From contig CAMOER010000055.1 in assembly GCA_946612455.1 (NCBI GenBank), positions 1-12,719 on the forward strand: a stretch of DNA of 12,719 bases, read 5' to 3'. The position numbers and the translations under genes were made by a program. Source of the stretch: UBA3305 sp002373555 (lineage in GTDB: Bacteria > Bacillota > Clostridia > Lachnospirales > Lachnospiraceae). Shown here one piece after another: positions 12,633 through 12,719 of the stretch; positions within the stretch are counted from its first letter, which is position 1; each line of letters starts with the position of its first letter. The notes beneath the pieces were generated by a model. That model ran no database searches and was not told where the DNA came from. It saw only the letters and a list, made by a program, of their open reading frames with translations.

Positions 12633-12681
12633 CCCATGGGGACAGGATCCCTATCGGGCTTGTGTAACCCATGGGGACAGG
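12629..12681. repeat. 18-bp direct repeat at the end of the ABC gene
   Basis: GTAACCCATGGGGACAGG occurs at 12629-12646 (overlapping the ABC stop codon) and 12664-12681, 35 bp apart. The second is followed by CACC; GGGGACAGGCACC-like strings often flank REP/RAYT-type elements, so this may be the edge of one. No gene is visible in 12633-12719. Confidence 0.6.
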
Positions 12682-12719
12682 CACCAATGGTAGGTAGTTT
12701 CTATTAAGTTAAGGAACTA

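Overview
The window reads as an accessory stretch of a Bacillota chromosome, most likely a gut-type Clostridia (Lachnospiraceae-like) species. This rests on strong AAAGGAGG ribosome binding sites, moderate GC content, a class C sortase operon combined with SipW/TasA-type genes, a large serine recombinase, and palindromic GTCATNCTGAGC-type intergenic repeats. The genus cannot be fixed from sequence alone. All confident protein genes are on the + strand.

Region 1 (1-518): two tandem copies of a ~230-bp module. Each encodes a 29-residue peptide (hydrophobic front, basic polar tail) behind a perfect AAAGGAGGTGAT ribosome binding site. Each also has, on the opposite strand just downstream, a perfect TTGACA-N17-TATAAT promoter aimed back at the peptide gene, and a hairpin plus U-run that would stop the antisense RNA inside the 3' end of the ORF. 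This is the architecture of a type I toxin-antitoxin pair. I do not recognise the peptide family, and this is the best candidate for an undescribed system here.

Region 2 (550-4564): a large serine recombinase (526 aa), then a complete hipBA-type type II toxin-antitoxin operon with three GCCGTACG-core operators, one of them lying between the -35 and -10. A PrsW-like intramembrane protease gene follows and appears to have lost its N-terminal part. Recombinase plus toxin-antitoxin modules suggest a mobile or decaying element.

Region 3 (4565-4895): intergenic. It holds a strong terminator for the preceding gene, then an extended -10, an 11-bp tandem repeat, a dyad and a small terminator, which could be a small RNA or regulatory leader.

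Region 4 (4896-10531): one tightly packed surface-fibre operon. It encodes a class C pilus sortase, a pilin-like protein without a sorting signal, two SipW/TasA-type secreted subunits, a third subunit with an IAKTG wall-sorting signal, a membrane-anchored protein with a MucBP-like domain and an Asn-rich stalk, and a SipW-like (His-type) signal peptidase. The likely scheme is that the SipW-type peptidase processes the TasA-like subunits while the sortase links or anchors the IAKTG protein. A near-perfect intrinsic terminator lies inside the start of the peptidase gene and may keep its expression low.

Region 5 (10532-10886): 2.3 tandem copies of a 131/132-bp palindromic intergenic repeat, no gene. 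Region 6 (10887-12632): an ABCB-type half-transporter exporter. The window ends in two short direct repeats.
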